NCBI RefSeq assembly: GCF_030159255.1
Contig: NZ_BSCT01000018.1
Span: 1-64,000 of the forward strand
Direction of reading: 5' to 3'
DNA: 64,000 nt
Origin: Bradyrhizobium sp. SSBR45G
Lineage (GTDB): Bacteria > Pseudomonadota > Alphaproteobacteria > Rhizobiales > Xanthobacteraceae
The notes under the pieces are model-generated. The model was not told where the DNA came from. It did not search any database and saw only the letters and a program-made list of their open reading frames with translations. Position 1 is the first letter of the stretch. Every line of letters begins with the position of its first letter. The position numbers and the translations under genes were made by a program. This document shows, one piece after another, positions 62,166 through 64,000 of this stretch.

Positions 62166-63797
62166 TCAGAAGTCGAACGTCATGCCGGTGGTGACCGCCT
62201 CGATCTTGTTGCCGGCGACCACGTTGTTGTTGGCATCGCGGCCGCAGACGCCATAGCCGTGACCGCTGACGCCGAGGCAGTAATGCGCGCCGGCGCCGTT
62301 GCGCAGGTAGGAGCCGACCAAGTACCAGCTCACGAACGGGCTGAAATGGTACTTCACGCCGGCCGCATACATGTCGGCGGTGCTGTCCAGCGTGTTGAGT
62401 GCGAAGTCCGCGGTGCCATTGGGCGGGGTCACCGTATAGGTGTTGAGAATGCCTGTGCCCGGCGAGCCGGGCGAGGCATTGGCGTGGGCCCATGAGGCGC
62501 TGACGTCCCATTGGCCGACGGTCTGGGTCGCGCTGAGGAAGTAGCCGTCGCGGGAGCGCTCGTTGAATGCGGCGACCGTATGCTCGCGGCGCATGATTTC
62601 GTAGATGCCGTATAGCTGCAAGGTGCCGATCGTGTCGTTGAGCTTGTAGCCGGCGCCGACCTTCGCCGCCCATTCGTTGGCGATTCCGACAGCTCCCGGC
62701 GGCACGATCAGGACGCCGCCATTGCTCAGCGCCGTCACCGCTTCGTCGCCGGCCCTGTTGGTTCCCTCGTGCAGCTCATAGGCGGCAACGGCCGTGAACG
62801 GCCCATGGTTGTAGGTCAGCGACGCGCTGTAGAGATTGCCGTAGGATCCGTCGGTGCAGCCCTCGGGCGCCGAGGTCAGCGGGAAGCTGCTGCCGCTGCC
62901 GCGCGCCGAGGTGCCGGGGCAGTTGAAATCGCCATACGCGTAGTTGCTGTTGTCGCGCGCGGTGTTCTGGCCCGGCGAGACCATCACGGCAGCCTGGAGT
63001 CCATTCCAGACCGGCGACTCGTACCAGATCGCATGCGGCGCGCGCCAATCGAACTCGGCACGCAGATCGCCGCCGGTGTTGCCCATGATCGAGTTGTAGT
63101 CGCCGAGCGTCGCCGAGAACGGATCGTACTTCGCTGTCGCCCGCTTGTAGGGCGTGTCGGCCTTACCGGCCTTGATCGCACCCCATGGACTCTCCATGCC
63201 GATGAAGCTGTCGCGCGTGCCGATGGCGGCGCGCTCGGTCGGGGTCGCCGCGACCTCCACCAGCGTTTCGAATTGCGCGACCGCCGCCCACCCGGGAAGG
63301 CCATAGGGCTCGAGATTGTGGCGCGCGCGGACGCCGAAATAGGTCAGGTTGCTGGAGACGCCGAACTTGGTCCCCTGGTCGAACACGTTTGGATTGAACA
63401 CGTCGCCGGACAGATCGACATGGCCGTAGAGTGTGACCGTGGTGTTGTCGACGAAGGAATTGCCGCCCGGCGCCTTGCTGTAGAGCGGAGCGCCGCCGAT
63501 CGAGACCACGGCATGCTCCGGCGCAGACGGCGCGGGCGATGGCGCCACGGCGGCGTGCTGCACCGGATTCCCCTTGGACGCGGCCGGCGCAACCTCGCCG
63601 GCCGCCGCCTTCGGGCCGGACATGTGGTTGATGCGATCGCGCAGTTGCGCATTCTCGTGCGCCAGTTTGGCATTGTTCCGCTCCAGCGCATCGAGGCGCG
63701 CAACGACGTCGTCGAGCGTCGCAGCTTGCAGCGGGTGAGTCAGCATCGTCGCACACAGGGCAGCAGCGGCCGTGCCCAGCAGATAGGCGTTCCTCAT
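62166..63797 (-). CDS. Outer-membrane porin
   Basis: 543 residues. A signal peptide (YLLGTAAAALCATMLTHPL) is followed by a short N-terminal coiled coil (DDVVARLDALERNNAKLAHE) that likely trimerises or binds peptidoglycan. The barrel begins near residue 110 (TVTLYGHVDLSGDV) and ends in TGMTFDF, a terminal Phe as needed for BamA recognition. It resembles Gram-negative porin_4-type general porins. AAGGGGG sits six bases before ATG 63797; the ATG at 63803 would abut it. Cys pairs in extracellular loops (NCPGT, EGCTD, HYCLG, VCGRD) are notable. Confidence 0.92.
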   Translation of the reverse strand: MRNAYLLGTAAAALCATMLTHPLQAATLDDVVARLDALERNNAKLAHENAQLRDRINHMSGPKAAAGEVAPAASKGNPVQHAAVAPSPAPSAPEHAVVSIGGAPLYSKAPGGNSFVDNTTVTLYGHVDLSGDVFNPNVFDQGTKFGVSSNLTYFGVRARHNLEPYGLPGWAAVAQFETLVEVAATPTERAAIGTRDSFIGMESPWGAIKAGKADTPYKRATAKYDPFSATLGDYNSIMGNTGGDLRAEFDWRAPHAIWYESPVWNGLQAAVMVSPGQNTARDNSNYAYGDFNCPGTSARGSGSSFPLTSAPEGCTDGSYGNLYSASLTYNHGPFTAVAAYELHEGTNRAGDEAVTALSNGGVLIVPPGAVGIANEWAAKVGAGYKLNDTIGTLQLYGIYEIMRREHTVAAFNERSRDGYFLSATQTVGQWDVSASWAHANASPGSPGTGILNTYTVTPPNGTADFALNTLDSTADMYAAGVKYHFSPFVSWYLVGSYLRNGAGAHYCLGVSGHGYGVCGRDANNNVVAGNKIEAVTTGMTFDF

Positions 63798-64000
63798 TGG
63801 CATCCCCCTTCGAGCCCGCCTGTCTAAGTTCGCGGGACCGCCAGAGGCTAAGGTATGCAAAATGCCAGAGACAATGGCTGTGTAACTCAGGGAAGGCGAT
63901 AAGGTGGCAACTGCGCTAAATTTGCCACATTCAGAGACAAACGACGCCCTGCGGCAATCTGGCACATTGCCTAAGCTGCGGCGCAGCATCTCGGAATCGG

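Noticed and set aside
1..64000. CRISPR arrays, rRNA, insertion sequences, riboswitches
   Set aside because: I saw no regularly spaced identical repeats, no rRNA sequence, no transposase motifs and no riboswitch cores I could recognise by eye.

Overview
The window reads as chromosomal DNA of a high-GC alphaproteobacterium, most probably Bradyrhizobium or a close relative. The evidence is the strong G/C third-position bias, a large porin ending in Phe, a GC-rich tRNA-Leu with encoded CCA, winged-helix/TolB/TPR regulators, and several families of GC-rich palindromic interspersed repeats of the kind seen in Bradyrhizobium and Rhodopseudomonas. The genus assignment is inference. There are no rRNA genes, CRISPR arrays, transposases or complete prophages.

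Layout. 0.2-9.4 kb: a WG-repeat secreted protein, an Hsp70-like ATPase facing two tandem paralogous membrane proteins, a GNAT acetyltransferase, a Tat-exported alpha/beta hydrolase divergent from a winged-helix/TolB/TPR regulator with a triple 11-bp direct repeat between them, and an orphan Flp pilin with a clear terminator. 9.6-18.9 kb: a copper amine oxidase divergent from an AraC-family (FeaR-like) regulator, an acyl-CoA ligase interrupted by one in-frame amber codon, a translationally overlapping cluster (FAD oxidoreductase plus three proteins of unknown function), and an HtrA/PDZ protein that has lost all three catalytic residues. 18.9-29.5 kb: an RTX lipase, an esterase, a membrane protein paired with a ClpP-like serine hydrolase, a TauE/DsbA pair, two divergent PsiF-like secreted proteins, an AbrB-family permease, DsbB and tRNA-Leu(CAA).

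30.3-33.9 kb: a lower-GC two-gene locus next to the tRNA whose products match HamB (SF2 helicase) and HamA (DUF1837, PD-(D/E)xK-like). This is a Hachiman antiviral defence system, a described system, and appears complete.

37.3-48.7 kb: the best candidate for something undescribed. It holds a lipoprotein, a small holin-like membrane protein, a SARP-like/TolB/TPR regulator, a PAP2/vanadium-haloperoxidase-fold enzyme with an N-terminal (Gly-Gly-Thr)8 tract, a subtilase, a GNAT-like protein, a lysozyme-like protein, an NlpC/P60 hydrolase, a large polytopic membrane protein and a secreted peptide. Four copies of an 11-bp-period direct repeat (TCAC-N7-TCAC) lie in the three main intergenic regions of this stretch, in the same orientation ahead of four of these genes, which suggests one regulon under the SARP-like regulator.

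49.3-64 kb: mostly housekeeping and hypothetical genes (ModA-like binding protein, glutamine-dependent NAD synthetase, SDR/epimerase, nitronate monooxygenase, acyl-CoA ligase, DUF5680, PcfJ-like protein, porin), plus a 1.1-kb gene-free stretch packed with three different repeat elements. One of these has a second copy beside the Hachiman locus, and the two copies differ by a compensatory base-pair change in a hairpin.
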